A stretch of 6,989 nt of DNA, from assembly GCA_031961205.1 (NCBI GenBank), contig JAVRLS010000052.1:1-6989 (forward strand), given 5' to 3'. A model generated the notes under the pieces. The model searched no databases, was not told the origin of the DNA, and saw only the letters and a program-made list of their open reading frames with translations. The stretch comes from JAVRLS01 sp031961205. Its GTDB lineage: Archaea; Thermoplasmatota; Thermoplasmata; Thermoplasmatales; Thermoplasmataceae. Below, piece after piece: positions 1 through 5,713 of this stretch (positions within the stretch are counted from its first letter, which is position 1; each line of letters starts with the position of its first letter). The position numbers and the translations under genes are program-made.

Positions 1-117
1 GGTACTTATATATGAATATTGTTATTTCTAGTAAACCTTTCGCACTTCATCCACATCGCAAGCTCAGTGGCTTTCGTAATCGAATGGTTTGTAAATGCCG
101 GTAAAAGCACAAAAGCA

Positions 118-128
118 TTTTATAATAA
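118..128 (+). promoter_or_regulatory. TATA-box promoter of the methyltransferase gene
   Basis: TTTTATAATAA is a good archaeal TATA element centred about 28 nt before the ATG at 151. Transcription would be expected to start within a few bases of the gene. An AGGAG ribosome site lies at 141-145, so a slightly earlier start site or an upstream transcript would be needed to use it. The element sits between the two arms (96-102 and 128-134) of a perfect 7-bp inverted repeat. The rest of bases 1-150 holds no gene I can support. Confidence 0.5.
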
Positions 129-150
129 CCGGCAATGTTCAGGAGATAAC

Positions 151-711
151 ATGGATTTAAGCGGAAGAATTGATATGCTGCTATCGCAGTCACGCAAGGA
201 ATGGGAAAATCCCGATTCGGTCCTGGACAGGATACCCTTCGAAAATATACACACTGCAGTTGATCTTGGAAGCGGGCCGGGATTCTTCACCATACCTATT
301 GCAGAAAAAATGACCTTTGGAACGGTCTATGCCGTTGATGCAAATGCCAGTATGCTTGAAGCCCTTAAGAAACGAATTCCCGATGGCCTGAAGGACAGGA
401 TAAAAACACTGAATGCCAGCGCAACATATACAGGGATTGAAAGTGAAACAGTAGATCTCGTTTTCATGGCAAACGTTTTCCATGACTTCAATGATCGTAA
501 ATCCGTTTTAAACGAAATATACAGGGTATTAAAAAAAGGCGGATTTCTGATGGATCTGGACTGGAAAAAAAATGACGATACCTTCGGTCCTCCGCAGGAT
601 ATCCGAATAGCACCGGAAACTGCGAAAAAAGAGGTCAAATCAACCGGTATGGAACTTGTATCAGAATTTGAATCCGGCCCGCATCATTACGGCCTTATAT
701 TTAAAAAATAA
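151..711 (+). CDS. Class I SAM-dependent methyltransferase (substrate unknown)
   Basis: This 186-aa soluble protein has a Rossmann-type methyltransferase fold. The SAM-binding glycine loop VDLGSGPG is at residues 37-44. The acidic residue that usually holds the SAM ribose is D63 in AVDAN. A motif IV-like segment, DLVFMANVFHDF, spans about 102-113, and the post-motif RVLKKGGFL is near 125-133. The UbiE/Methyltransf_11 group has this layout, but the substrate cannot be read from sequence. The start is the ATG at 151 because AGGAG precedes it by 5 nt and motif I then lies at the usual distance from the N-terminus. The frame stays open back to a TTG at 19, but that extension has no ribosome site and spans the TATA box. 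The gene is a single unit converging on porB with only 4 bp between the stop codons. The function class is secure; the biological role is unknown. Confidence 0.85.
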   Translation: MDLSGRIDMLLSQSRKEWENPDSVLDRIPFENIHTAVDLGSGPGFFTIPIAEKMTFGTVYAVDANASMLEALKKRIPDGLKDRIKTLNASATYTGIESETVDLVFMANVFHDFNDRKSVLNEIYRVLKKGGFLMDLDWKKNDDTFGPPQDIRIAPETAKKEVKSTGMELVSEFESGPHHYGLIFKK

Positions 712-715
712 GATA

Positions 716-1615
716 TCAGGCTTTCTCGCCTGTATACATTTTTTCCATTTCAAGCAGCCTGTCCCAGCGTTCGTTGACATATTCCTCAAACTGATCAATT
801 TCATTGTCCCTCAGGTGTGAGAAACGGTCCTGCGGCTTAAGGTAGTCCCTTACGTTTACGGGTTTGAAGCTCTTGAAAAGCGTGAATTTTCCATTTATGT
901 ACTCATACAGCGGAAACACCTTGCTCTGTACGGCAAGCCTGGAGATTTCAACAGTTTTTTCCGGAGGGTAATACCATCCCGTCGGACATGGCGCGAAAAT
1001 CTGCATATATTTCGGTCCCTCGATAGTTTGCGCATTCTTTATCTTCTTGATCATGTCCTCTGGATATGCAATTGTTGAGGTGGCAACATAAGGAACACCC
1101 TGTGCTATCATCATGTCCGCAACGTTTTTCTTGTTTTCCTTCTTGAAATCCCTGTCCTTCCCGAGAGGAGTCGTTGTTGTTTTTGCTCCGTATGGCGTGC
1201 TTCCAGATCTCTGTACGCCCGTATTCATGTACCCTTCATTATCATACATTATGTAAAATACATTGTGCCCCCTCTCCATAGCACCGCTAAGCCCCTGAAG
1301 GCCTATATCGGCCGTACCGCCGTCTCCTGCAAATCCAACAACATTGTAATCCGTCTTTCCCTGGATATCAAAGGCCTCCCTAAGGCCGGATATGGATGCA
1401 CCCGTTGCGGCAAATGGAGTGTAGATCATCGGGATGTCAAGCGTCCTGTAAGGCATTGCTCCGGGTATTACGGCCCAGCAGCATGCGGGAACGGATACAA
1501 CGGTTTTGTTTCCGAGCGCCTTCAGGACATACCTCATTGCAAGGGTTGCCCCGCAGCCATGGCATGCCGTATGGCCCGGCTCCATCAGTTCTTCCCTTGG
1601 AATTGAAAGAGGCAT
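716..1615 (-). CDS. porB: Pyruvate/2-oxoacid:ferredoxin oxidoreductase, beta subunit (TPP and Fe-S)
   Basis: The beta subunit (299 aa) binds thiamine pyrophosphate and the proximal [4Fe-4S] cluster of the cytoplasmic enzyme that oxidatively decarboxylates pyruvate to acetyl-CoA, passing electrons to ferredoxin. GHTACHGCGA near residues 14-23 supplies C18 and C21. C46 (in PACCWAV, with C45 beside it) and C210 (in APCPTGW) complete a canonical four-cysteine set. The TPP motif begins GFAGDGG (94-100) and ends DNEGYMNTG (125-133), with D98 and N126 as likely Mg/pyrophosphate contacts. Length is normal for archaeal PorB. It is the last gene of the operon: its ATG directly follows the porA stop, with no gap, and a strong ribosome site lies inside the end of porA. 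A 2-ketoisovalerate or broad 2-oxoacid specificity cannot be excluded, because close paralogues share all these motifs. Confidence 0.93.
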   Translation of the reverse strand: MPLSIPREELMEPGHTACHGCGATLAMRYVLKALGNKTVVSVPACCWAVIPGAMPYRTLDIPMIYTPFAATGASISGLREAFDIQGKTDYNVVGFAGDGGTADIGLQGLSGAMERGHNVFYIMYDNEGYMNTGVQRSGSTPYGAKTTTTPLGKDRDFKKENKKNVADMMIAQGVPYVATSTIAYPEDMIKKIKNAQTIEGPKYMQIFAPCPTGWYYPPEKTVEISRLAVQSKVFPLYEYINGKFTLFKSFKPVNVRDYLKPQDRFSHLRDNEIDQFEEYVNERWDRLLEMEKMYTGEKA

Positions 1616-2794
1616 TTAAGCCACCTCCTTTACATTAACCCAGTGGTAACCACGGTCTCCTTTCTCAACCTTTCCGGCTATCATCTCAATATCCTCCACC
1701 TTAACATCACGGCCACCAACGCCGACAACAAAGCTTGATACCGGTACATCCGTTCTGCCATAAAGGCCAGATGCGATCTCCATGTATGTTGTGCCGGCGT
1801 TTCCGAAGCCCACTGACCTGTCTATGACGCCAACCGATTTCAGGTCCTTCACTGCCTCATATATATCATCGTAAGGGAACGGGCGGAAGAACCTGACCCT
1901 TATGAGACCGAATTTCTTGCCTTCGTTCCTGAGTTTGTTGACAACGTATTTTCCCGTTGAGGCGACTGTCCCGCTTGCTATTATTGCGTATTCAGCATCA
2001 TCCATCCTGTACTTTTCAATCAGGCCCCCATAATCATTTCCGAACATATCGGCAAAATTCTTTGTTTCCTCCTTTATCACCTTTCTCGCATTGTCCATGG
2101 AATCAGCCATATCCTTCTTCAGTTCCATAAAAGAACCGTCCGGAGTATCATAGGAACCGTAACCCATTGGTTTTTTGAGATCGATCTTGAAACTCAGATC
2201 CAGGTCGGGAAGGTATTCATCAACCATTTCCTGATCATGCACAGTAACAGGTTCCGATGTATGCGAAAGTATGAATGCATCCTCCATGCTCATCAAGGGA
2301 AGCATAACATTGTGGTTTTCTGCTATCTTGTAACCCATCAGTATCGTGTCAAGAGCTTCCTGGTTGGATTCGCAGTACGTCTGTAACCAGCCAGTATCTC
2401 TCTGGTTCATGGTATCTGTCTGGTCTGCCCATATATTCCATGGAGGACCTATTGCCCTGTTCACCACGCTCATGACCAGGGGCACTCTCTGGCCCGAGGC
2501 CCAGTGCAGCATTTCATGCATGTAAAGAAGCCCGTGGGAACTGGTTGCAGTGTATGAACGGATACCTGCAAGCTCTGATGCGAAAACCGTTGCAAGCGCA
2601 CTGTGCTCGCTTTCAACTTTCACATATTTCGCATCTATCTCCCCATCAGAAATCATCTTTGCTATCTTTTCCACAATAGTGGTCTGCGGTGTAATTGGAT
2701 AAGCTGAAATAAGGCGTGCCTTTGAAAGCTTCACGCCGTATGATACAGCATCATTTCCCGTCATTATAGTCCTGTATTCAGAAACTGCTTTCAT
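1616..2794 (-). CDS. porA: Pyruvate/2-oxoacid:ferredoxin oxidoreductase, alpha subunit
   Basis: The alpha subunit (392 aa) carries the catalytic pyrimidine-binding part of the TPP site. The N-terminal domain holds AYPITPQTTI (31-40), the pyruvate/TPP loop, and VESEHSALA (60-68), whose glutamates include the one expected to contact the TPP aminopyrimidine. A conserved block ending QTDTMNQRDTGW follows around 120-140. The C-terminal part resembles transketolase C-terminal domain II, with IIASGTVASTGK and a GLIRVRFFRPFP strand. Length is typical of archaeal PorA. The frame is open upstream to 2836, but that would add 14 residues inside porD. The ATG at 2794 is chosen because GGAGGA precedes it by 6 nt and it overlaps the porD stop as ATGA, a standard coupled junction. 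Alpha and beta together form the active site, so this gene cannot work alone. Confidence 0.93.
   Translation of the reverse strand: MKAVSEYRTIMTGNDAVSYGVKLSKARLISAYPITPQTTIVEKIAKMISDGEIDAKYVKVESEHSALATVFASELAGIRSYTATSSHGLLYMHEMLHWASGQRVPLVMSVVNRAIGPPWNIWADQTDTMNQRDTGWLQTYCESNQEALDTILMGYKIAENHNVMLPLMSMEDAFILSHTSEPVTVHDQEMVDEYLPDLDLSFKIDLKKPMGYGSYDTPDGSFMELKKDMADSMDNARKVIKEETKNFADMFGNDYGGLIEKYRMDDAEYAIIASGTVASTGKYVVNKLRNEGKKFGLIRVRFFRPFPYDDIYEAVKDLKSVGVIDRSVGFGNAGTTYMEIASGLYGRTDVPVSSFVVGVGGRDVKVEDIEMIAGKVEKGDRGYHWVNVKEVA
1621..1630 (-). promoter_or_regulatory. Shine-Dalgarno site of porB inside the porA 3' end
   Basis: Read on the minus strand this is AAGGAGGTGG, a near-complete match to the archaeal anti-SD, 5 nt before the porB ATG. 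It lies within the last codons of porA, so the beta subunit is probably translated in coupling with alpha. It fixes the porB start. Confidence 0.85.
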
Positions 2795-3081
2795 TCTATC
2801 TCCTCCACACTCATATCGATACATTTTTCGGGGCATTCATTTGCACAAATGCCGCATCCCTTGCAAAAATCGTAATTTATCACAGGTAATTCCATCTTCT
2901 TTATTCTTTCATTTGGTGCTGGATAATCTTCACTACTGATGTCTATGGCATTGTCAGGGCAGAATTTCCAGCAGATCATGCATCTTATGCATTTGTCATA
3001 ATCCACCGTTGGCTTCTGGACCCTCCAGCTGTCTGTATGGTGATTTCTTGAAGAAACCCCGGCCAGTGGAACAAGAACCAT
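2791..3081 (-). CDS. porD: Pyruvate/2-oxoacid:ferredoxin oxidoreductase, delta subunit (2x[4Fe-4S] ferredoxin-like)
   Basis: The delta subunit (96 aa from this ATG) is the small electron-transfer protein that relays electrons from the TPP/proximal cluster to external ferredoxin. Two complete CxxCxxCxxxCP motifs are present: C31, C34, C37, C41 and C73, C76, C79, C83. Each should bind one [4Fe-4S] cluster; C87 is an extra cysteine. The lead-in SWRVQKPTVDYDKC is typical of archaeal Por/Vor delta chains and separates it from free ferredoxins. An in-frame GTG at 3090 would add three residues and overlap porG by 7 nt. I prefer the ATG at 3081 because GGGGTGG (3087-3093, minus strand) precedes it by 5 nt. 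The stop overlaps the porA start as ATGA. Function is secure; the start is uncertain by three codons. Confidence 0.9.
   Translation of the reverse strand: MVLVPLAGVSSRNHHTDSWRVQKPTVDYDKCIRCMICWKFCPDNAIDISSEDYPAPNERIKKMELPVINYDFCKGCGICANECPEKCIDMSVEEIE
2801..2806 (-). promoter_or_regulatory. Shine-Dalgarno site that fixes the porA start
   Basis: GGAGGA on the minus strand, 6 nt before the ATG at 2794 and inside the porD 3' end. It favours the 392-aa alpha subunit over a 406-aa upstream-extended version. Confidence 0.8.
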
Positions 3082-3083
3082 AT

Positions 3084-3632
3084 TTACCACCCCACATGAA
3101 CACTTTCATAAGCACTTTTCACGGCGTTTATATTTGCATCCTTCTTTCCGGGCACATTTTCCCCCGTGGCCTTAACTACGGTTTCAAGTGTAACGAGGCC
3201 GGTAACCTTCGAAAAGGCTCCAAGCATGGATGTATTGATTACCGGATTTGCCCTGCTTCCAAGACCGAATTTAACCGCTATGCTAATCGCATCAACGGTA
3301 GCGGTCCTGACAGAAAACCCGAATTCAGACGGATCCTTTGGCGAATTGATTATGATAAAGCCATCCTGCTTCATGCCCTCAATTATATTCGAAGTTTTAA
3401 GCACGTAAGGATCCAGTACAACCACAATATCCGGGTTGTAAATCTGACTCTTCAGGAGGATAGATTCATCACTGATCCTCGTGAACGCAGTTACAGGCGC
3501 GCCCCTCCTCTCAGTGCCAAAAAAGGGGAATGACACAGCGTATTTGCCTTCCATAAATGCCGCAGAAGCAAGTATCCTTGAAGCTGTTACCGCTCCCTGG
3601 CCACCTCTACCATGAAACCTTATTTCATACAT
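3084..3632 (-). CDS. porG: Pyruvate/2-oxoacid:ferredoxin oxidoreductase, gamma subunit
   Basis: The gamma subunit (182 aa, normal length) forms the domain that caps the active site and is part of the CoA-accepting complex. FHGRGGQGAV (6-15) is the family signature. ERRGAPVTAF (41-50) and GLGSRANPVINTSMLGAF (123-140) are the other conserved blocks of this family. It is the first gene of a gamma-delta-alpha-beta operon, the order common in archaea. The ATG at 3632 has no convincing ribosome site (only a weak GAG nearby), but a TATA box lies about 31 nt upstream. This suggests a leaderless or nearly leaderless mRNA. The downstream porD start overlaps or nearly abuts its stop. Function as gamma chain is secure; the preferred 2-oxoacid (pyruvate most likely) is inferred. 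Confidence 0.92.
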   Translation of the reverse strand: MYEIRFHGRGGQGAVTASRILASAAFMEGKYAVSFPFFGTERRGAPVTAFTRISDESILLKSQIYNPDIVVVLDPYVLKTSNIIEGMKQDGFIIINSPKDPSEFGFSVRTATVDAISIAVKFGLGSRANPVINTSMLGAFSKVTGLVTLETVVKATGENVPGKKDANINAVKSAYESVHVGW

Positions 3633-3659
3633 AATTCTCGGTTTCTGATTGGGTACAGG

Positions 3660-3667
3660 TTATTTAA
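3660..3667 (-). promoter_or_regulatory. TATA box of the por operon
   Basis: On the minus strand the box reads TTAAATAA, centred about 31 nt before the porG ATG. A start site 25 nt downstream would leave a leader of only about 5-7 nt, consistent with the lack of a ribosome site at porG. This appears to be the sole promoter for all four genes, since no TATA-like element stands before the internal starts. Confidence 0.6.
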
Positions 3668-3883
3668 CTATTCGCTAAATTTTTGCCAATTTATATGAAA
3701 TATCTAAAAATATTGAATATAAAAAATTACGGTAAATAGCGCATATAATGAAAATAATCTGAAATGGATTAAATTTCATATATAATTAAATAATAGTATT
3801 AAAATGAATATTAATTATAAGTATTACCACGCGTAATAATTAAATACCGGTAATCAATAAAGAAAGACACACTTCATGAGAGA

Positions 3884-3906
3884 ATTTATTATTTGATATA
3901 ATAAAT
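3884..3906. repeat. Perfect 9-bp inverted repeat, 5-nt spacer
   Basis: The arms are ATTTATTAT (3884-3892) and ATAATAAAT (3898-3906), separated by TTGAT. The right arm runs into a plus-strand TATA-like element. It could be an operator, but in DNA this AT-rich such palindromes can arise by chance. Confidence 0.45.
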
Positions 3907-3929
3907 ATTTAAATCTAGAAACAAATTAA

Positions 3930-3980
3930 TAATGGTTATACTTTGATTCTTCCATCTATATTGCGGATTCGCATTTTTTG
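3930..3980 (+). ncRNA. Very tentative short transcript ending in hairpin plus T-run
   Basis: A plus-strand TATTTAAATC (3905-3914) would place a start near 3932-3936. About 40 nt later a small TGCG/CGCA hairpin (3962-3973) is followed by TTTTTT (3974-3979), which could end a transcript. No RNA family is recognised, the stem has only 4 bp, and no protein can be read from it. The boundaries are guesses. Confidence 0.15.
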
Positions 3981-3993
3981 ATTTAAAATTTGT

Positions 3994-4018
3994 CCGTATA
4001 TCGAATGCCATACGGCAT
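3994..4018. repeat. Nested, mutually exclusive inverted repeats
   Basis: CCGTAT (3994-3999) pairs with ATACGG (4010-4015). Alternatively ATGCC (4005-4009) pairs with GGCAT (4014-4018) across the loop ATAC. The two stems share bases, so only one can form at a time. They stand in a GC-richer island of an AT-rich region. Confidence 0.4.
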
Positions 4019-4110
4019 GTCTCATCCGAATCTCATGACCGCCTGAAAATTATGCAGCCACCGTAAATCATTCGATTTAAATGCTTTGCAAAACGCGGCC
4101 TTAATAGGGG

Positions 4111-4115
4111 AAAAA
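4111..4115 (-). terminator. T5 tract directly after the phosphatase gene
   Basis: On the minus strand the stop TGA is followed at once by TTTTT. Archaeal RNA polymerase ends transcripts at short U tracts, so this is a plausible but weak terminator. Confidence 0.35.
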
Positions 4116-4697
4116 TCAAAAAATATTATCTATTTTCCAGCCATCGCCGTTCCTGGAAATCTTAAGGTAATGCCCGTTATCAAAAAGCACCCTGCTTATA
4201 TTTTCTCCGGTGATCGTGTTGTAAACGGCACGTAGAACACCGCCGTGCGTTACGAGGATGAGGTTTCCATTTTCCCCTGACCTTATTTTATTAAGGGTTG
4301 TGAATATCCTGTTCACAAAATCGGCCCATTTCTCGACACCTTCAATCTTTTCTATTTCAGTTGATGTTATAGTCGTAAATTCTATTCCGTACATTGCCCT
4401 TATTTCATCGGAGGTTAGTTTTTCAAGCTTTCCAAGATTTCTCTCATTCAACCCGTCACATTCTCCCTTTACAGGTATCCCGGTAATTGTCGATATTATC
4501 CTGGCCGATGTTATTGCCCTCTGGATTCCGCTCGAATAGATTCCTGTGGCATCGCTACTGATCAGTTTTTCAGAAACTTTCCTGATCTGTACAATGCCTT
4601 CATCAGTCAACGGGCTGTCTGTGCGGCCCTGCCATCTGTTCTGGGAATTCATGACCGTCCTTCCGTGCCTTACAAGGAATAAAAAATTCTCGCTCAT
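4116..4697 (-). CDS. Histidine phosphatase superfamily protein, phosphoglycerate-mutase-like
   Basis: This 193-aa protein belongs to the branch 1 histidine phosphatase family, which uses a phosphohistidine intermediate for mutase or phosphatase reactions. LVRHGRT (8-14) holds R10 and the acceptor H11. QGRTDSPLTDEG (23-34) is the next family block. R60 in YSSGIQRA is a phosphate contact, E85 in GLNERNLG is the likely general acid/base, and H151 in VTHGGVLRA is the second catalytic histidine. LNER resembles cofactor-dependent phosphoglycerate mutase, an activity known from Thermoplasma. However, the chain is shorter than classical dPGMs (about 230-250 aa), so a small-molecule phosphatase is equally possible. 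There is no signal peptide, so it should be cytosolic. A TATA box about 26 nt upstream and the lack of a ribosome site imply a leaderless transcript. It appears monocistronic. Confidence 0.88.
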   Translation of the reverse strand: MSENFLFLVRHGRTVMNSQNRWQGRTDSPLTDEGIVQIRKVSEKLISSDATGIYSSGIQRAITSARIISTITGIPVKGECDGLNERNLGKLEKLTSDEIRAMYGIEFTTITSTEIEKIEGVEKWADFVNRIFTTLNKIRSGENGNLILVTHGGVLRAVYNTITGENISRVLFDNGHYLKISRNGDGWKIDNIF

Positions 4698-4719
4698 TCC
4701 GTGTGTATATTATCAGGAT

Positions 4720-4727
4720 ATATTTAA
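4720..4727 (-). promoter_or_regulatory. TATA box of the phosphatase/mutase gene
   Basis: On the minus strand the sequence is TTAAATAT, centred about 26 nt before the ATG at 4697. Transcription should start at or next to the A of the start codon. No SD-like sequence lies between. Confidence 0.6.
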
Positions 4728-4831
4728 TCGTATTATGGATAACGGCAATGTACTGCAATTATTCTTAACTACCGGCTATTGCCTGTATACCGTGCCGAAA
4801 TACCAGCAGGATTGCGATTAATAATTTCAAG

Positions 4832-4849
4832 AAAAAATCTAAAAATAAA
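4832..4849 (-). terminator. T-rich terminator after the DUF998-like gene
   Basis: Reading the minus strand 25-45 nt past the DUF998-like stop gives CTTTATTTTTAGATTTTTTC, with T5 and T6 runs. Multiple T tracts with no hairpin are the normal archaeal intrinsic terminator. Confidence 0.5.
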
Positions 4850-4874
4850 GATTTTGAATTTCCTTTGCACTGTA

Positions 4875-5471
4875 TTAAGATTTTAAAAATACATATACTG
4901 ACATTAAAATGGACCATGCGCCAAGTAAAACTGCCTCTATGAATTCAGGAACTGCAAGTCCTACATCCTTGATGTTCACGTAGTGGAACACAAAACCTAT
5001 TCCAATTATTATGTCAACAAGGGAAATGACTGCTAAAGATATACCGGTATAGCCGAGAACTGCTGATCTGATCCGGAAAATGGCACTGAAAATTATTATT
5101 GACACCGGAAACAGCACGAAATATATCAGGGCAAATATTAGATGAAAAGGGGGATGATCCTCATTGAAAACACCTACCAGCAAAAGCGCAATGCCACTGA
5201 TTATTAGTGAATATGCGATGTAATTCTTTATTTTTATTGATTTCAGGGATATCACAAAAAGTATATTGAAAAGACCCTCAACAATAAGACCTGTGTCAAA
5301 AAGATAACCGTACCTGTGAACTCCAAGATCGCTGAGCGCGTTTCTGGACCACGCAAACCACGGTGATATAAAGATATTGACCATTATCATGGCTATTGCA
5401 AATACAGGGCCTATTATTCCGAACAGGGCCATATAACGATACTTATCATGTTTAATGTTATCAGATATCAT
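4875..5471 (-). CDS. DUF998-like six-helix membrane protein
   Basis: This 198-aa integral membrane protein has six predicted helices at about residues 12-36, 56-76, 84-101, 107-131, 137-163 and 174-195. The loop after helix 1 has WSRNALSDLG (41-50), matching the N-x-SDLG signature of the DUF998 family. GVFNEDHPPFH (100-110) before helix 4 matches the second conserved loop, with acidic and histidine residues at the membrane face. Family members have no firmly assigned function that I know of, so none is given. The frame is open upstream to a GTG at 5573, but the ATG at 5471 is preferred. A TATA box lies 25 nt before it, and the family normally begins shortly before helix 1. The extra 34 residues would be encoded across the promoter. 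It is apparently monocistronic, with its own T-rich terminator. Confidence 0.8.
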   Translation of the reverse strand: MISDNIKHDKYRYMALFGIIGPVFAIAMIMVNIFISPWFAWSRNALSDLGVHRYGYLFDTGLIVEGLFNILFVISLKSIKIKNYIAYSLIISGIALLLVGVFNEDHPPFHLIFALIYFVLFPVSIIIFSAIFRIRSAVLGYTGISLAVISLVDIIIGIGFVFHYVNIKDVGLAVPEFIEAVLLGAWSILMSVYVFLKS

Positions 5472-5491
5472 GAAAAAATATAAGCAATGCT

Positions 5492-5501
5492 TAATATAAA
5501 A
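5492..5501 (-). promoter_or_regulatory. TATA box of the DUF998-like gene
   Basis: On the minus strand TTTTATATTA is centred about 25 nt before the ATG at 5471, which predicts a leaderless mRNA. Two direct CCGGTA copies (5526-5531 and 5543-5548) stand upstream and could be regulatory. Confidence 0.55.
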
Positions 5502-5596
5502 CTTTTCATGTAACGGATTAAATACCCGGTATATTTCGATAACCGGTAAAAAACGGACTTTTTTAGTTTTCACGGCTGTCTTTTCATTGCTTCATG

Positions 5597-5616
5597 CCGT
5601 ATTATTCCGTATTATC
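5597..5616. repeat. Tandem 10-bp repeat
   Basis: CCGTATTATT and CCGTATTATC lie head to tail, followed by CGG. The period is about one helical turn, so both copies face the same side of the DNA. It is in the divergent region between the DUF998-like gene and the plus-strand TATA box. Confidence 0.5.
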
Positions 5617-5627
5617 CGGCGCTTCTT

Positions 5628-5648
5628 TTTCAAATTGACTGTTTGAAA
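5628..5648. promoter_or_regulatory. 7-7-7 inverted repeat, candidate operator
   Basis: TTTCAAA (5628-5634) and TTTGAAA (5642-5648) are perfect complements around a 7-nt spacer, a 21-bp site of the shape often bound by dimeric winged-helix regulators. It ends 33 bp before the plus-strand TATA box at 5682. Confidence 0.4.
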
Positions 5649-5670
5649 GCATACCGGATATCGGGTCTCT

Positions 5671-5689
5671 GTGATCACTGCTTTAAAAA
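5671..5689 (+). promoter_or_regulatory. Plus-strand promoter with adjacent GTGATCAC palindrome
   Basis: TTTAAAAA (5682-5689) is a TATA-like box centred about 28 nt before the ATG at 5714. The perfect 8-bp palindrome GTGATCAC (5671-5678) abuts its upstream side, where the BRE would lie, so a bound protein could block TFB. This is the best promoter in the region for transcription toward the lactonase gene. Confidence 0.4.
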
Positions 5690-5713
5690 GGGTAAACGAT
5701 CCGGGAGATAAGA

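Larger units (their letters stand above)
3668..4115. other. AT-rich intergenic region with inverted repeats, no supported gene
   Basis: No ORF here looks like a real protein. The left two thirds are very AT-rich. Visible structure includes TATTAC/GTAATA arms around CACGC near 3820-3840, the palindrome TACCGGTA near 3845, and a perfect 9-bp inverted repeat at 3884-3906. There is a plus-strand TATA-like TATTTAAATC at 3905-3914, a TGCG-GATT-CGCA hairpin with a T6 run at 3962-3979, and nested repeats at 3994-4018. The region may carry upstream control sites of the por operon, a short RNA, or neither. Confidence 0.5.

Noticed and set aside
58..75. AGCTCAGTGG resembling a tRNA D-arm
   Set aside because: No matching GAGC, anticodon arm, T-loop or acceptor stem follows on either strand.
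19..150. In-frame 44-residue hydrophobic extension of the methyltransferase from a TTG
   Set aside because: It would give a membrane-anchored enzyme, but it has no ribosome site, spans the TATA box, and AGGAG points to the ATG at 151.
1265..1638. Plus-strand ORFs opposite porB
   Set aside because: They mirror the porB frame and have implausible composition; they are antisense shadows.
2795..2836. 14-residue upstream extension of PorA
   Set aside because: It lies wholly in porD coding sequence; the ATG at 2794 has a strong SD and an ATGA coupling junction.
3889..4011. 40-codon minus-strand ORF in the AT-rich gap
   Set aside because: No SD or placed TATA box, AT-driven composition (Asn/Ile/Lys rich) and no recognisable motif; more likely chance.
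5472..5573. 34-residue N-terminal extension of the DUF998-like protein from GTG
   Set aside because: It overlaps the TATA box and lacks an SD; the ATG at 5471 fits a leaderless start and the family layout.
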